Below are positions 9,550 through 17,534 of a stretch of DNA of 64,000 bases, one piece after another. The notes beneath the pieces are model-generated. The model did not search any database and was not told the origin of the DNA. It was given only the letters and a program-made list of their open reading frames with translations. Made by a program: the position numbers and the translations under genes. This stretch comes from Prescottella sp. R16 (lineage in GTDB: Bacteria; Actinomycetota; Actinomycetes; Mycobacteriales; Mycobacteriaceae), in contig NZ_CP130943.1 in the NCBI RefSeq assembly GCF_030656875.1, forward strand, positions 4,154,001 to 4,218,000, read 5' to 3'. Every line of letters starts with the position of its first letter. The stretch's first letter is position 1.

Positions 9550-10419
9550 TCAGCCGAGCCGGTCGGCGAGATCGTCGACGGTCCACGGACCGTCGGATTC
9601 GATGGTGTCGCTGCCGTGCCAGTTGACGAGTTCGGTGATCGCCCCGCCCTGCACGGCGTACACCTTGCCGGTGAGTTTGCAGTCGGCCGCTGCCAGCCGG
9701 GCGACGAGCGGGGAGATGTTCGCCGGCGCGAACGCGTCGAACTCGCCCTCGGGGACCTCGGCCGCGAACAGTGCGCCCATACCGGGGGTGGCGAGAGTGA
9801 GCCGGGTGCGGGCGATCGGCGCGATCGCGTTGACGCGGACGCCGTAGCGTTCGAGTTCGTCGGCGGCCACGAGGGTCATCGCGGCGATCCCGGCCTTCGC
9901 GGCACCGTAGTTGGACTGTCCGGCGTTCGGCATGAACGTGCCCGAGGCCGACGCCGTGTTGATCACCGCGGCCCGAACGGGCTTGCCCGCCTTCGACTGC
10001 GCCTTCCAGTAGGCGGCGGCATGGTGCAGCGTCGCGGCATGCCCCTTGAGGTGGACCGCGATCACCGCGTCCCACTGGCTCTCCTCCATGCCCGCGATGA
10101 AGGCGTCCCGCAGGATGCCGGCGTTGTTGACGAGGACGTCGAGTCGGCCGAACTCGCGTACCGCCTGCGCGACGAGTGCCTCCGCGCCCGCCCAGTCGGC
10201 GACACTGTCGGTGTTCGCGACGGCCCGCCCGCCGGCGGCGACGATCTCGTCGACCACCTGCTGCGCCGGCCCGGCATCCGCTCCGGTGCCGTCGTTGGCG
10301 CCGCCGAGGTCGTTGACCACGACCGCCGCCCCCTCCCGGGCGAACAGCAGTGCGTGCTCGCGGCCGATGCCGCGTCCCGCGCCGGTGATGATCGCGACAC
10401 GTCCGTCCAAAGTTCCCAT
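9550..10419 (-). CDS. SDR dehydrogenase, MFE-2-like (3-hydroxyacyl-CoA type)
   Basis: A 289-residue short-chain dehydrogenase. The cofactor motif TGAGRGIG is at residues 12-19, NNAG at 98-101, and the catalytic Ser (156-158), Tyr171 and Lys175 (YGAAK) are present. The NDLGG segment at 36-40 and the long insert before the active site match the dehydrogenase unit of peroxisomal-type multifunctional enzyme 2, which oxidises (3R)-hydroxyacyl-CoA. It sits between a MaoC hydratase and the double acyl-CoA dehydrogenase, so hydration followed by oxidation of an enoyl-CoA is the likely route. Substrate is unknown; sterol side chains are one option. Confidence 0.88.
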   Translation of the reverse strand: MGTLDGRVAIITGAGRGIGREHALLFAREGAAVVVNDLGGANDGTGADAGPAQQVVDEIVAAGGRAVANTDSVADWAGAEALVAQAVREFGRLDVLVNNAGILRDAFIAGMEESQWDAVIAVHLKGHAATLHHAAAYWKAQSKAGKPVRAAVINTASASGTFMPNAGQSNYGAAKAGIAAMTLVAADELERYGVRVNAIAPIARTRLTLATPGMGALFAAEVPEGEFDAFAPANISPLVARLAAADCKLTGKVYAVQGGAITELVNWHGSDTIESDGPWTVDDLADRLG

Positions 10420-10462
10420 CGGGTCTGTTCTCCTCGAAAGTTGTTGCGAGCGAAAGTCGGTG

Positions 10463-11329
10463 TCAGTGATCGGCGATGACGGCGAGGCCGTCCTTGACGA
10501 CGAGGTCGTCGCCCACGGTCGACTCGTACACGTAACCGGTGGCGCCGTTCTCGGCCCCCGACTTCCGGAACACGGTCTCGACGTCCTGCCCGGGCAGAAC
10601 AGGTTTCGCGAACCGGACCGCGAGCCGCCGCAGTCGGTGGACGTCGCCGTCGGCGAGTTCGGTGAGCGCCGCCCACGACGTGAACGCCATGGTGCACAGG
10701 CCGTGGTTGATGATGCCGGGCAGCCCGGACATGCGGGCGATCTCGTCGTCGAGGTGGATCGGCATGGGGTCGCCCGACGCGGGCGAGTACCGGAACGTCT
10801 GGTCGTCGTCGATGTGCTGGCGCACGACCGCGACCGGATCGGCGGCCCGCAAAGCCTCGTCGAACCGGTGTCCGGGAGCCTGTTCGCCTACTCCGGCACC
10901 GGCGTCGACCTTCCGGAAGAACGCGGTCATCCACTGTTCGTTGACGAGTTCCCCGCCGTCGGTGCGGGTCTCGACATAGACGACGACGGTGGAACCGTTG
11001 TCCCGGCCGGTGAAGCCGACGGGTTTCGCCCGGACCACGAGGCTGTCACCGGGACGGATGGGCCGATGGAAGTGGAAATCCTGCTCGCCGTGGACGAGTT
11101 TCACGAGCAGTTCCACCGGCGCCACCGCGAGCGCGGCCGGCGCCATCGACGTGAACGCCGGCACCACCGCGAACACCGGTGGTGCCACGTCGCCGCGCCG
11201 GTGCACGTCGATGGGGTCGTTGGTGGCCGCGGCGTATTCGGCGATCCGCTCGGCAGTGACGTCGAACCGCTGTTCCTCGGTCCACACCCCCAGGCCGGAG
11301 GTGTCGAACTCGGCGGTGGACGTGGTCAC
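10463..11329 (-). CDS. MaoC-like (R)-enoyl-CoA hydratase, double hot-dog
   Basis: A 288-residue protein with two hot-dog units. The second carries the hydratase-2 motif YSPASGDPMPIH (residues 181-192) with Asp187 and His192 as the expected catalytic pair, followed by GIINHGLCTMAF. The first unit is degenerate and probably binds the acyl chain, as in eukaryotic-type hydratase 2. It would hydrate a trans-2-enoyl-CoA to the (3R)-hydroxyacyl-CoA that the next gene's SDR can oxidise. It follows the SRPBCC gene with a 7-bp gap. Confidence 0.88.
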   Translation of the reverse strand: MTTSTAEFDTSGLGVWTEEQRFDVTAERIAEYAAATNDPIDVHRRGDVAPPVFAVVPAFTSMAPAALAVAPVELLVKLVHGEQDFHFHRPIRPGDSLVVRAKPVGFTGRDNGSTVVVYVETRTDGGELVNEQWMTAFFRKVDAGAGVGEQAPGHRFDEALRAADPVAVVRQHIDDDQTFRYSPASGDPMPIHLDDEIARMSGLPGIINHGLCTMAFTSWAALTELADGDVHRLRRLAVRFAKPVLPGQDVETVFRKSGAENGATGYVYESTVGDDLVVKDGLAVIADH

Positions 11330-11336
11330 GGCGCCG

Positions 11337-11768
11337 CTACCCGACCAGCTCGGCGAACTTGGCGAGCGACGCCTCGAGGTCGACGGCCGCGTTCTTCGCG
11401 ACGGCCTTCCCGATGGGGCCGACGATCATGGTGCCCTTGAAGGACGCGTCGACGGATGCCTTGCTGCCCGTGCCCTCGGGTTCGACGCGCAGCGTGAACT
11501 GCACCGTCACCCCGGCCATGCCGGTGCCGGCGATCGTCACCGATTTCGGGGCCTCCACCTCGGTGACGGTCCACTCGATCTTGTTGGCCATGCCCATCAC
11601 GGACACGACCTCGGTGAACGTGGCGCCGAGCCGGACCTCGGTGGGCAGTTCGCTCTTCCAGCCCTGGTGGATGGTGAGCCATTCCTCCCATCGGGACAGG
11701 TCGGACAGGGCGTCCCACGCCTTGTCGGGCGTGGCGGGCAGGGATGCGGAGACGGAAACGGAAGCCAT
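11337..11768 (-). CDS. SRPBCC (polyketide cyclase/START-like) family protein
   Basis: A 143-residue protein with the helix-grip pattern of the SRPBCC superfamily (start SVSASLPATPDKAWDALSDLSRWEEW, a Gly-rich middle, and a long C-terminal amphipathic helix). Members bind hydrophobic ligands in a deep cavity; some are lipid carriers, some catalysts. AAGGAG 9 bases before the ATG decides the start. Its place between a lipid-transfer-type thiolase and a MaoC hydratase suggests that it presents a bulky hydrophobic acyl substrate, which is inference. Confidence 0.8.
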   Translation of the reverse strand: MASVSVSASLPATPDKAWDALSDLSRWEEWLTIHQGWKSELPTEVRLGATFTEVVSVMGMANKIEWTVTEVEAPKSVTIAGTGMAGVTVQFTLRVEPEGTGSKASVDASFKGTMIVGPIGKAVAKNAAVDLEASLAKFAELVG

Positions 11769-11796
11769 GACAGAACTCCTTACAGATGAATGTTTT

Positions 11797-12987
11797 TCAG
11801 CGGTTCGCGGGACGGTAGGCGGTGACGACGACGGCGCCGCCGAGACCGATGTTGTGTTGCAGCGCGACGGCCGCACCGTCGACCTGGCGGGCGTCGGCGT
11901 CGCCGCGCAGCTGCCAGGTCAGCTCGCTGCACTGCGCGAGGCCGGTGGCGCCGAGAGGGTGTCCCTTGGAGATGAGGCCGCCGGACGGGTTGACCACCCA
12001 GCGTCCGCCGTACGTGGTCTCGCCCGCGTCGACGAGCTTGCCGCCCTCACCCTCCGCGCACAGGCCGAGTGCCTCGTACGTGATGAGTTCGTTGGTGGAG
12101 AAGCAGTCGTGCAGTTCGATGACGTCGAGGTCGTCGGGTCCGATTCCGGCCTGCTCGTACACCTTTCGGGCCGCGGTGCGGGTCATGTCGGCGCCGACGA
12201 GGCTGATGGCACTCTTGTCGGCGAACGTCGATTCGAGGTCGGTGACCATCGCCTGCCCGACGATCTCGACGGCCCGATCGGCCAGACCGTGTTCGTCGAC
12301 GAACCGTTCGCTCGCCAGCACCACGGCACCGGAACCGTCGGACGTCGGCGAGCACTGCAGCTTGGTGAGCGGCCCGTAGATCGGTTTGGACGCGAGCACC
12401 TCGTCGAGCGTGTACGGGTCCTGGAACTGTGCGTACGGGTTGTTCACCGAGTGCCGGTGGTTCTTGACGCCGATCCGCGCGAACTGTTCGGCGGTGGTGC
12501 CGTAGCGTTCCATGTGTTCCTTGCCGGCCGCCCCGAACATGTACGGCGCGGGCGGCATCGCGAACTCCTGCAGTTCCGCCAGGGCGAGCAGGTGCCGCAT
12601 CATCGGCTGCTCACGGTCGTCGTACGTCGTCCCGAGGGAACCGGTCTGCATCTTCTCGAACCCGAGGGCGAGGGTGCAGTCGGCCAGACCGCCCCGAATC
12701 GCTTGTGCGGCAAGGTAGAGCGCCGCGGAACCCGTCGAACAGTTGTTGTTGACGTTGACGACCGGGATACCGGTCAGACCCAGTTCGTAGACCGCGCGCT
12801 GCCCGGACGTCGACTCGCCGTACACGTAACCGACGTACGCCTCCTGCACCTGCCGGTACTCGATACCGGCGTCGGCGAGCGCCTTGGCCCCCGCTTCCCG
12901 CGCCATGTCGGGGTAGTCCCATTCGCGGGCCCCCGGCTTCTCGAACTTCGTCATCCCCACGCCGATGACGAACACCTTGCTGCCCAT
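11797..12987 (-). CDS. Lipid-transfer/SCP2-type thiolase
   Basis: A 396-residue thiolase-superfamily protein close to the actinobacterial Ltp1/SCP-X type. The nucleophilic Cys83 is in [11 protein letters not shown], with His293 in ELHDCF and His343 in the GHPLGATG motif, so all three catalytic blocks are intact and thiolytic cleavage of a 3-ketoacyl-CoA is expected. GGGAG lies 6 bases before the ATG. It is the first gene of the leftward operon thiolase-SRPBCC-MaoC-SDR-ACAD, a nearly complete beta-oxidation set for a probably branched or cyclic acyl-CoA. A TetR gene is divergent from it. Confidence 0.9.
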   Translation of the reverse strand: MGSKVFVIGVGMTKFEKPGAREWDYPDMAREAGAKALADAGIEYRQVQEAYVGYVYGESTSGQRAVYELGLTGIPVVNVNNNCSTGSAALYLAAQAIRGGLADCTLALGFEKMQTGSLGTTYDDREQPMMRHLLALAELQEFAMPPAPYMFGAAGKEHMERYGTTAEQFARIGVKNHRHSVNNPYAQFQDPYTLDEVLASKPIYGPLTKLQCSPTSDGSGAVVLASERFVDEHGLADRAVEIVGQAMVTDLESTFADKSAISLVGADMTRTAARKVYEQAGIGPDDLDVIELHDCFSTNELITYEALGLCAEGEGGKLVDAGETTYGGRWVVNPSGGLISKGHPLGATGLAQCSELTWQLRGDADARQVDGAAVALQHNIGLGGAVVVTAYRPANR

Positions 12988-13018
12988 AGCAACTCCCGAT
13001 CCGGATCAGATTGCGTGT

Positions 13019-13064
13019 GACGCGCTGTCCAACCAAAAGTAAGTGAGACACGTTGTCCAGTCAA
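13019..13064. promoter_or_regulatory. Overlapping divergent promoters with repeated TetR-type operator
   Basis: For the thiolase operon, TTGACT (13059-13064) and TACTTT (13036-13041) on the minus strand are 17 bp apart, an excellent promoter. For the TetR gene, TTGTCC (13053-13058) and TAGTGT (13077-13082) on the plus strand are 18 bp apart. GACGCGCTGTCCA (13019-13031) and GACACGTTGTCCA (13047-13059) match at 11 of 13 bases; the second has GACA/TGTC arms and lies inside the thiolase promoter spacer. This is the expected layout for repression by the neighbouring TetR protein. Confidence 0.65.
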
Positions 13065-13089
13065 TGACTGCTCGGCTAGTGTTCGGCGA

Positions 13090-13749
13090 ATGACGGACGG
13101 GCGCTCGACACGGTGGGACGACCACAAGGTGCGCCGTCGCGATCGCATCCTCGAGGCTGCCCTCGCCGCGGTCGAGGACAGCGGCACCGACATCGGGGTG
13201 CAACAGATCGCCGAGCGGGCCCAGGTGCCGCGATCGGTGGTGTACCGCATCTTCACGGACCGCGGTGACCTGGACGAACAGATCCGGCTGCGGATCATCG
13301 AGACGATGATGGCCGACCTCGGCCCGGTTCTCACCCCGCACGGCACCGTGCACGAGACCATCACCTCGGCGGTCGACACGTATCTGCACTGGATCGTCGA
13401 ACACCCGCGCCTGCACGCGTTCCTCGGACGCGGCGCACCCGGCCGCAAGACCGTCGGCTCACGCGCGGTCACCGGCACCAAGACCGCGATCGGCATCCAG
13501 CTCGGGGCGCTGCTCACCGACATCCTGGAAAGACGGGGGGCGGCGTCCGATCTCGCCGAACCGATCGCATTCGCCCTGGTCGGCCTGGTCGACGCGACCG
13601 TCAACCGCTGGCTGAGCCAACCCGACAACCGGGTCTCCGACACCGCCCTGGCCCGATTCCTCGAGACCTCCATCTGGAGTGTGCTCGACGCCAATCTCCG
13701 CGCCCTCGGTGTCGAGATCGATCCGACGGCGGCCGTCGCTGCGCTGTGA
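13090..13749 (+). CDS. TetR-family transcriptional regulator
   Basis: A 219-residue TetR protein: an N-terminal helix-turn-helix (about residues 18-65, with IGVQQIAERAQVPRSVVYRIF) and a helical ligand-binding domain. The ATG lies 7 bases after a TAGTGT box, so the transcript may be leaderless. It is divergent from the thiolase operon and a repeated operator sits in their shared promoter, which makes it the probable repressor of that operon and of itself, with an acyl-CoA as a likely inducer. The next TetR gene begins 29 bp downstream. Confidence 0.9.
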   Translation: MTDGRSTRWDDHKVRRRDRILEAALAAVEDSGTDIGVQQIAERAQVPRSVVYRIFTDRGDLDEQIRLRIIETMMADLGPVLTPHGTVHETITSAVDTYLHWIVEHPRLHAFLGRGAPGRKTVGSRAVTGTKTAIGIQLGALLTDILERRGAASDLAEPIAFALVGLVDATVNRWLSQPDNRVSDTALARFLETSIWSVLDANLRALGVEIDPTAAVAAL

Positions 13750-13778
13750 GCGCTCGTGCCGTGTGGATACTGACAGCC

Positions 13779-14471
13779 ATGACTGAGCGCCCCGACGGAT
13801 CCGACGACGCCGACAATTTCCGGGTGGGGGTCGCGGCGCAGGCGATCCGATTGTTCGCCGAGCACGGTTACGAGGCCACCACCGTCGACGAGATCGCGGC
13901 GGCGGCGGGAGTGTCGCGGCGGACCTTCTTCCGGCAGTTCCGCTCCAAGGAGGACGTGATCTTCACCGATCACGAGGCGCTGCTGGCCCAGGCGTCGACG
14001 CATCTGGCGACGACGGCGGAGGATCCGTGGACGGCGGTGTGCACGGCAGCCCATCTGGTGTTCGACCGGTTCCGGGAGAACCGGGAGCTGTCGGTGCGCC
14101 GGTATCGGGTGGTGCAGCGGGTGCCGGCGTTGCGCGACCGCGAGCTGGTCACCGTGCACCGGTACGAGCGTTTGTTCACCGACTATCTGCGGGACGCGGT
14201 GCCGTCGGCTCCGGCGGTCGACGTCGTCGGGTTCGCGGCGAGTGTCACCGCCTGCCACAACTATCTGCTGCGCGCGATGATCCGCGGCGACGAGACCGCC
14301 ACCGCCCACGCACTCGAGCGCACCCTCGCCGACATTCGACGCCGGTACGGTGTCGTGCCCGCCGCCGACGCGCCGGCCGCGGACACCGCAGTGACCGTCG
14401 TGACCTACCCGACCGGGACCTCCCCGGACGAGGTCGCTCGACGCGTCCGGGAGCAACTCACCCAACCTTGA
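13779..14471 (+). CDS. TetR-family transcriptional regulator
   Basis: A 230-residue TetR protein with helix-turn-helix segments TTVDEIAAAAGVSRRTFFRQFRSKEDVIF near residues 35-65 and a long C-terminal domain ending in a polar tail. The ATG at 13779 is preferred because GATACT lies 7 bases upstream (leaderless pattern); a GTG at 13746 overlapping the previous stop would add 11 residues. It follows the first TetR gene and precedes fadE25, separated by a 180-base region with a palindrome, so it could act on fadE25. Target and ligand are unknown. Confidence 0.85.
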   Translation: MTERPDGSDDADNFRVGVAAQAIRLFAEHGYEATTVDEIAAAAGVSRRTFFRQFRSKEDVIFTDHEALLAQASTHLATTAEDPWTAVCTAAHLVFDRFRENRELSVRRYRVVQRVPALRDRELVTVHRYERLFTDYLRDAVPSAPAVDVVGFAASVTACHNYLLRAMIRGDETATAHALERTLADIRRRYGVVPAADAPAADTAVTVVTYPTGTSPDEVARRVREQLTQP

Positions 14472-14508
14472 CCGGCACTCAGTGCCGTGATTCACTGGAC
14501 CGAACAGT

Positions 14509-14524
14509 GTTGCGCACGCGCAAC
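14509..14524. promoter_or_regulatory. Palindrome upstream of fadE25
   Basis: GTTGCG-CACG-CGCAAC is an inverted repeat with perfect 6-bp arms, about 130 bases upstream of fadE25. A TACCCT box (14555-14560) lies downstream of it and could be the -10 element. The binding protein is unknown; the adjacent TetR protein is one candidate. A small hairpin (14473-14487) just after the TetR stop may be its terminator. Confidence 0.4.
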
Positions 14525-14651
14525 CGGCGGAAACATCACCGGTCATCGCGTCGCTACCCTCACCGAAATGTGGCACCGAGTGCCCGCACGGAGTTCGGTC
14601 GGCGCTGCCAGACTGGACTCCGACCGTCCCGCACACCCGAGGAGCGTCCCC

Positions 14652-15809
14652 ATGGCCGGCAATCCCGATTTCCCCCTCTTCCAGCTGAACGAGGAGCACG
14701 ACGAGCTGCGGGCCGCGATCCGCGCCCTCTCCGAGAAGGAAATCGCCCCGTACGCGAAGGACGTCGACGAGCACGCCCGCTTCCCGGAAGAAGCGCTCAC
14801 CGCGTTGATCAACTCCGGTTTCAACGCCATCCACGTCCCCGAGGCCTACGGCGGCCAGGGTGCGGACTCCGTCGCCACGTGCATCGTGATCGAGGAGGTC
14901 GCCCGCGTCTGCGGTTCGTCCTCTCTCATCCCGGCCGTCAACAAGCTCGGCACGATGGGCCTGATCCTCAAGGGTTCCGAGGGCCTCAAGAAGAAGGTGC
15001 TGCCGGGGATCGCGGAAGGTGCGATGGCGTCGTACGCACTGTCCGAGCGTGAGGCCGGCTCCGACGCCGCGAGCATGCGCACCCGCGCGAAGGCCGACGG
15101 CGACGACTGGATCCTCAACGGCTCCAAGTGCTGGATCACCAACGGCGGCAAGTCGACGTGGTACACGGTGATGGCCGTGACCGACGCCGACAAGGGCGCC
15201 AACGGCATCTCCGCGTTCATGGTCCACAAGGACGACGAGGGCTTCGTCGTCGGCCCGCTCGAGCACAAGCTGGGCATCAAGGGCTCCCCCACCGCCGAGC
15301 TGTACTTCGAGAACTGCCGCATCCCCGGTGACCGCATCATCGGCGAGCCCGGCACCGGCTTCAAGACCGCCCTCGAGACCCTCGACCACACCCGTCCCAC
15401 GATCGGCGCGCAGGCGCTCGGCCTGGCGCAGGGTGCGTTCGACGCCGCGGTGGCCTACACCAAGGACCGCAAGCAGTTCGGCAAGGCGATCGCCGACTTC
15501 CAGAACACCCAGTTCATGCTCGCCGACATGGCGATGAAGATCGAGTCGGCCCGCCTCATGGTCTACACCGCGGCCGCCCGCGCCGAGCGCGGCGAGAAGA
15601 ACCTCGGTTTCATCTCCGCCGCCGCGAAGTGCCTGGCGTCGGACGTCGCGATGGAGGTCACCACCAACGCCGTGCAGCTGTTCGGCGGCGCCGGCTACAC
15701 CACCGACTTCCCCGTGGAGCGCATGATGCGCGACGCCAAGATCACCCAGATCTACGAGGGCACCAACCAGATCCAGCGTCTGGTGATGTCGCGTGCCCTC
15801 CTGAAGTGA
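14652..15809 (+). CDS. fadE25: Acyl-CoA dehydrogenase, FadE25 type
   Basis: A 385-residue acyl-CoA dehydrogenase nearly identical in layout to mycobacterial FadE25 (about 389 residues). The FAD-binding segment YALSEREAGSDAASMRTRA, the KCWITNGGKS segment, and the C-terminal block QLFGGAGYTTDFPVERMMRDAKITQIYEGTNQIQ are all present; the Glu in YEGT is the expected catalytic base. It introduces the 2,3 double bond in acyl-CoAs, in the cytoplasm, as a homotetramer with electron-transfer flavoprotein as acceptor. GAGGAGCG upstream supports the ATG. It is a single-gene unit followed by a hairpin. Confidence 0.92.
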   Translation: MAGNPDFPLFQLNEEHDELRAAIRALSEKEIAPYAKDVDEHARFPEEALTALINSGFNAIHVPEAYGGQGADSVATCIVIEEVARVCGSSSLIPAVNKLGTMGLILKGSEGLKKKVLPGIAEGAMASYALSEREAGSDAASMRTRAKADGDDWILNGSKCWITNGGKSTWYTVMAVTDADKGANGISAFMVHKDDEGFVVGPLEHKLGIKGSPTAELYFENCRIPGDRIIGEPGTGFKTALETLDHTRPTIGAQALGLAQGAFDAAVAYTKDRKQFGKAIADFQNTQFMLADMAMKIESARLMVYTAAARAERGEKNLGFISAAAKCLASDVAMEVTTNAVQLFGGAGYTTDFPVERMMRDAKITQIYEGTNQIQRLVMSRALLK

Positions 15810-15887
15810 AGTAACGCGGACTGCTCGAGTGCCGCACGGTTGCGTCACGACGGGTTCCCCGATGTCGGGTACCGAGCGTTCGATGGA

Positions 15888-15915
15888 ACGGACGGCGCTG
15901 TCCGGCGCCGTCCGT
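15888..15915 (+). terminator. Hairpin terminator of fadE25
   Basis: An 11-bp perfect stem (ACGGACGGCGC with GCGCCGTCCGT) and 6-nt loop, about 80 bases after the fadE25 stop. Confidence 0.65.
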
Positions 15916-15992
15916 GGCGCACGGTTCGGGCCGGAACCGGTCGGGGAGTCGGCCTCGATGCCGTGTGATCGACGTGCAAGGAGTTGAGTCAC

Positions 15993-16133
15993 GTGGGATC
16001 GATCAGCATTCTCGGTGAACTCGTCGATGTTCTCGGCAAGCTCATGGACATGATGGGCCAGGGCGGCGGAGGCATGGGCGGTATGGGCAGCCTCGGCGGC
16101 ATGGGTGGCGGCGGCGGGGGCAGCTCCAGTTGA
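15993..16133 (+). CDS. 46-residue hydrophobic peptide with Gly/Met-rich tail
   Basis: The frame starts at a GTG with AAGGAG 9 bases upstream and ends before a 15-bp terminator, so it has its own complete gene signals. Residues 1-22 (VGSISILGELVDVLGKLMDMMG) form a likely amphipathic helix with the hydrophobic residues on one side; residues 23-46 are almost only Gly, Met and Ser. No Cys, no signal peptide. No family is recognised. Size and helix recall the tiny cell-wall channel peptides (PorA/PorH type) of related genera, but that is a guess. A second tiny peptide gene lies on the other side of fadB2. Confidence 0.6.
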   Translation: MGSISILGELVDVLGKLMDMMGQGGGGMGGMGSLGGMGGGGGGSSS

Positions 16134-16151
16134 CCGCGCTGCGCAACGGAT

Positions 16152-16185
16152 TCGGGCCGGTGGGCGTGTGCGCCCACCGGCCCGA
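16152..16185 (+). terminator. Hairpin terminator after the 46-residue peptide gene
   Basis: A perfect 15-bp stem (16152-16166 with 16171-16185) and a 4-nt TGTG loop, 18 bases after the stop codon. Confidence 0.75.
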
Positions 16186-16252
16186 GTAGCAGAATGACCT
16201 TCGACAGCACGCCCGTTCGGTGGCGTGAAGAGACGACAGTGGAGATTCGACT

Positions 16253-17104
16253 GTGGAGCTTGTGGGTGTGATCGGTGGCGGCACGATGGGTGCCGGTATC
16301 GCCGAGGTGTGTGCCAAGGCCGGAAGCAACGTTCTGGTGCTCGAGACCAAGCAGGAATTCGCGGATGCCGCGCAGGCGCGCATCGCGTCCTCGATCGGCA
16401 AGGGCGTCGCCCGCGGCAAGATCACCCAGGAGGAGGCGGACGCCGCCATCGCCCGGGTCCGGGTGACCCTCGACATCGAGGAGTTCGCGGACCGTGACCT
16501 CGTCATCGAGGCCGCCCCGGAGATCGAGGCCCTCAAGTACGAGATCTTCGGCAAGCTCGACAAGATCGTGAAGCCGTCGGGCATCCTGGCAACCAACACG
16601 TCGTCGATCCCGGTCATCAAGGTCGCGAACGCGACGCAGCGTCCCGAGCAGGTCGTCGGCGTCCACTTCTTCAACCCGGTGCCGGTGATGCCGCTGGTGG
16701 AGATCATCTCGACGCTCGTCACGTCGCCGGAGACCGCGGCCGCCGTCACCGACTACGCGAAGAACACCCTGGGCAAGACCACGGTGCAGGCCGGGGACCG
16801 CGCGGGCTTCATCGTCAACGCGCTGCTCATCCCGTACCTGTGCGACGCCGTCCGGATGCTCGAGGCCGGCTACGCGACCGCCGAGGACATCGACGACGCG
16901 ATGAAGGGCGGCTGCGGCTACCCGATGGGTCCACTGACCCTGCTCGACACGGTCGGCCTCGACATCGCGCTGGCCGCGGCCGAGTCGCTGTACGCCGAGT
17001 TCGGTCAGCCGCACTACGCCCCGCCCGCCCTGCTGCGCCGCAAGGTCGATGCCGGCCAGCTCGGCCGCAAGACCGGCCAGGGCTTCTACAGCTACGGCAA
17101 GTAG
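16253..17104 (+). CDS. fadB2: 3-hydroxybutyryl-CoA dehydrogenase
   Basis: A 283-residue enzyme of the 3-hydroxyacyl-CoA dehydrogenase family that oxidises or forms (3S)-hydroxybutyryl-CoA with NAD(P). The dinucleotide motif GVIGGGTMGAGIA is at residues 5-17; VHFFNPVPVMPLVEI (around residues 139-153) supplies the catalytic His, followed by NALLIPYLCDAVRMLEAG in the C-terminal domain, which ends with LGRKTGQGFYSYGK. Length matches mycobacterial FadB2 (about 286). The GTG has GGAGA 9 bases upstream. It is monocistronic, flanked on both sides by strong terminators and tiny peptide genes. Confidence 0.93.
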   Translation: MELVGVIGGGTMGAGIAEVCAKAGSNVLVLETKQEFADAAQARIASSIGKGVARGKITQEEADAAIARVRVTLDIEEFADRDLVIEAAPEIEALKYEIFGKLDKIVKPSGILATNTSSIPVIKVANATQRPEQVVGVHFFNPVPVMPLVEIISTLVTSPETAAAVTDYAKNTLGKTTVQAGDRAGFIVNALLIPYLCDAVRMLEAGYATAEDIDDAMKGGCGYPMGPLTLLDTVGLDIALAAAESLYAEFGQPHYAPPALLRRKVDAGQLGRKTGQGFYSYGK

Positions 17105-17118
17105 TACCTACGGAAACG

Positions 17119-17161
17119 ACGTCCGGCCCGCACCACCTCGAGGAGGGTGCGGGCCGGACGT
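17119..17161. terminator. Bidirectional 16-bp hairpin terminator
   Basis: 17119-17134 pairs perfectly with 17146-17161 (16 bp) around an 11-nt loop, between the end of fadB2 and the end of the convergent 45-residue peptide gene. Confidence 0.85.
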
Positions 17162-17176
17162 GTCTTCGGGCGGGGA

Positions 17177-17314
17177 TCAGCCCTTCGGCATCAGGGCGTT
17201 GACGGCGCCGATGAGCGTCAGGATCGCGCCCAGACCGCCGATGACGGTGCCGACACCGCTGACGACCGGCTGGATCTGCTTGATCAGCGCGAGATCAGAC
17301 TCGGAAGAACCCAT
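17177..17314 (-). CDS. 45-residue hydrophobic peptide, membrane- or cell-wall-active candidate
   Basis: The ATG has GAGGAG at ideal spacing and the frame ends just before a bidirectional terminator, so this is very probably a real gene. The peptide has a polar N-terminus (MGSSESDLALIKQIQP) and a Gly/Val/Ile/Leu-rich remainder (residues 17-42) that could span a membrane or form an amphipathic helix; it ends MPKG. There is no signal peptide or Cys. Such length and composition resemble the small channel-forming cell-wall peptides of Corynebacterium and Rhodococcus, which are exported without a signal peptide, but identity cannot be claimed. Confidence 0.65.
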   Translation of the reverse strand: MGSSESDLALIKQIQPVVSGVGTVIGGLGAILTLIGAVNALMPKG

Positions 17315-17534
17315 GGCAAAACTCCTCACAGTGAAGTGTGTCCGCGCTCGTGCGCGTCCGGTCCGGCTGCCGCGACGCCCACGAGAGTACGTGAGACGTT
17401 CGGGCAGAGATTCTGTGAGACAGCGGTTTTCGCGTCCCGCCTCCTCGAATCTCCGTGAGAAATAATCACGTGACCCGGCAACGGTTCGAGTACGACCGGG
17501 TGTCGGGCAAGAGAACAGCAGCGGTCGAATCGGG

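Noticed and set aside
9539-10075. Upstream extension of the double acyl-CoA dehydrogenase frame by 179 codons
   Set aside because: The extension overlaps the SDR gene out of frame and reads as Arg/Gly-rich noise; the GTG at 9538 has a good ribosome site and gives the same length as the paralogue.
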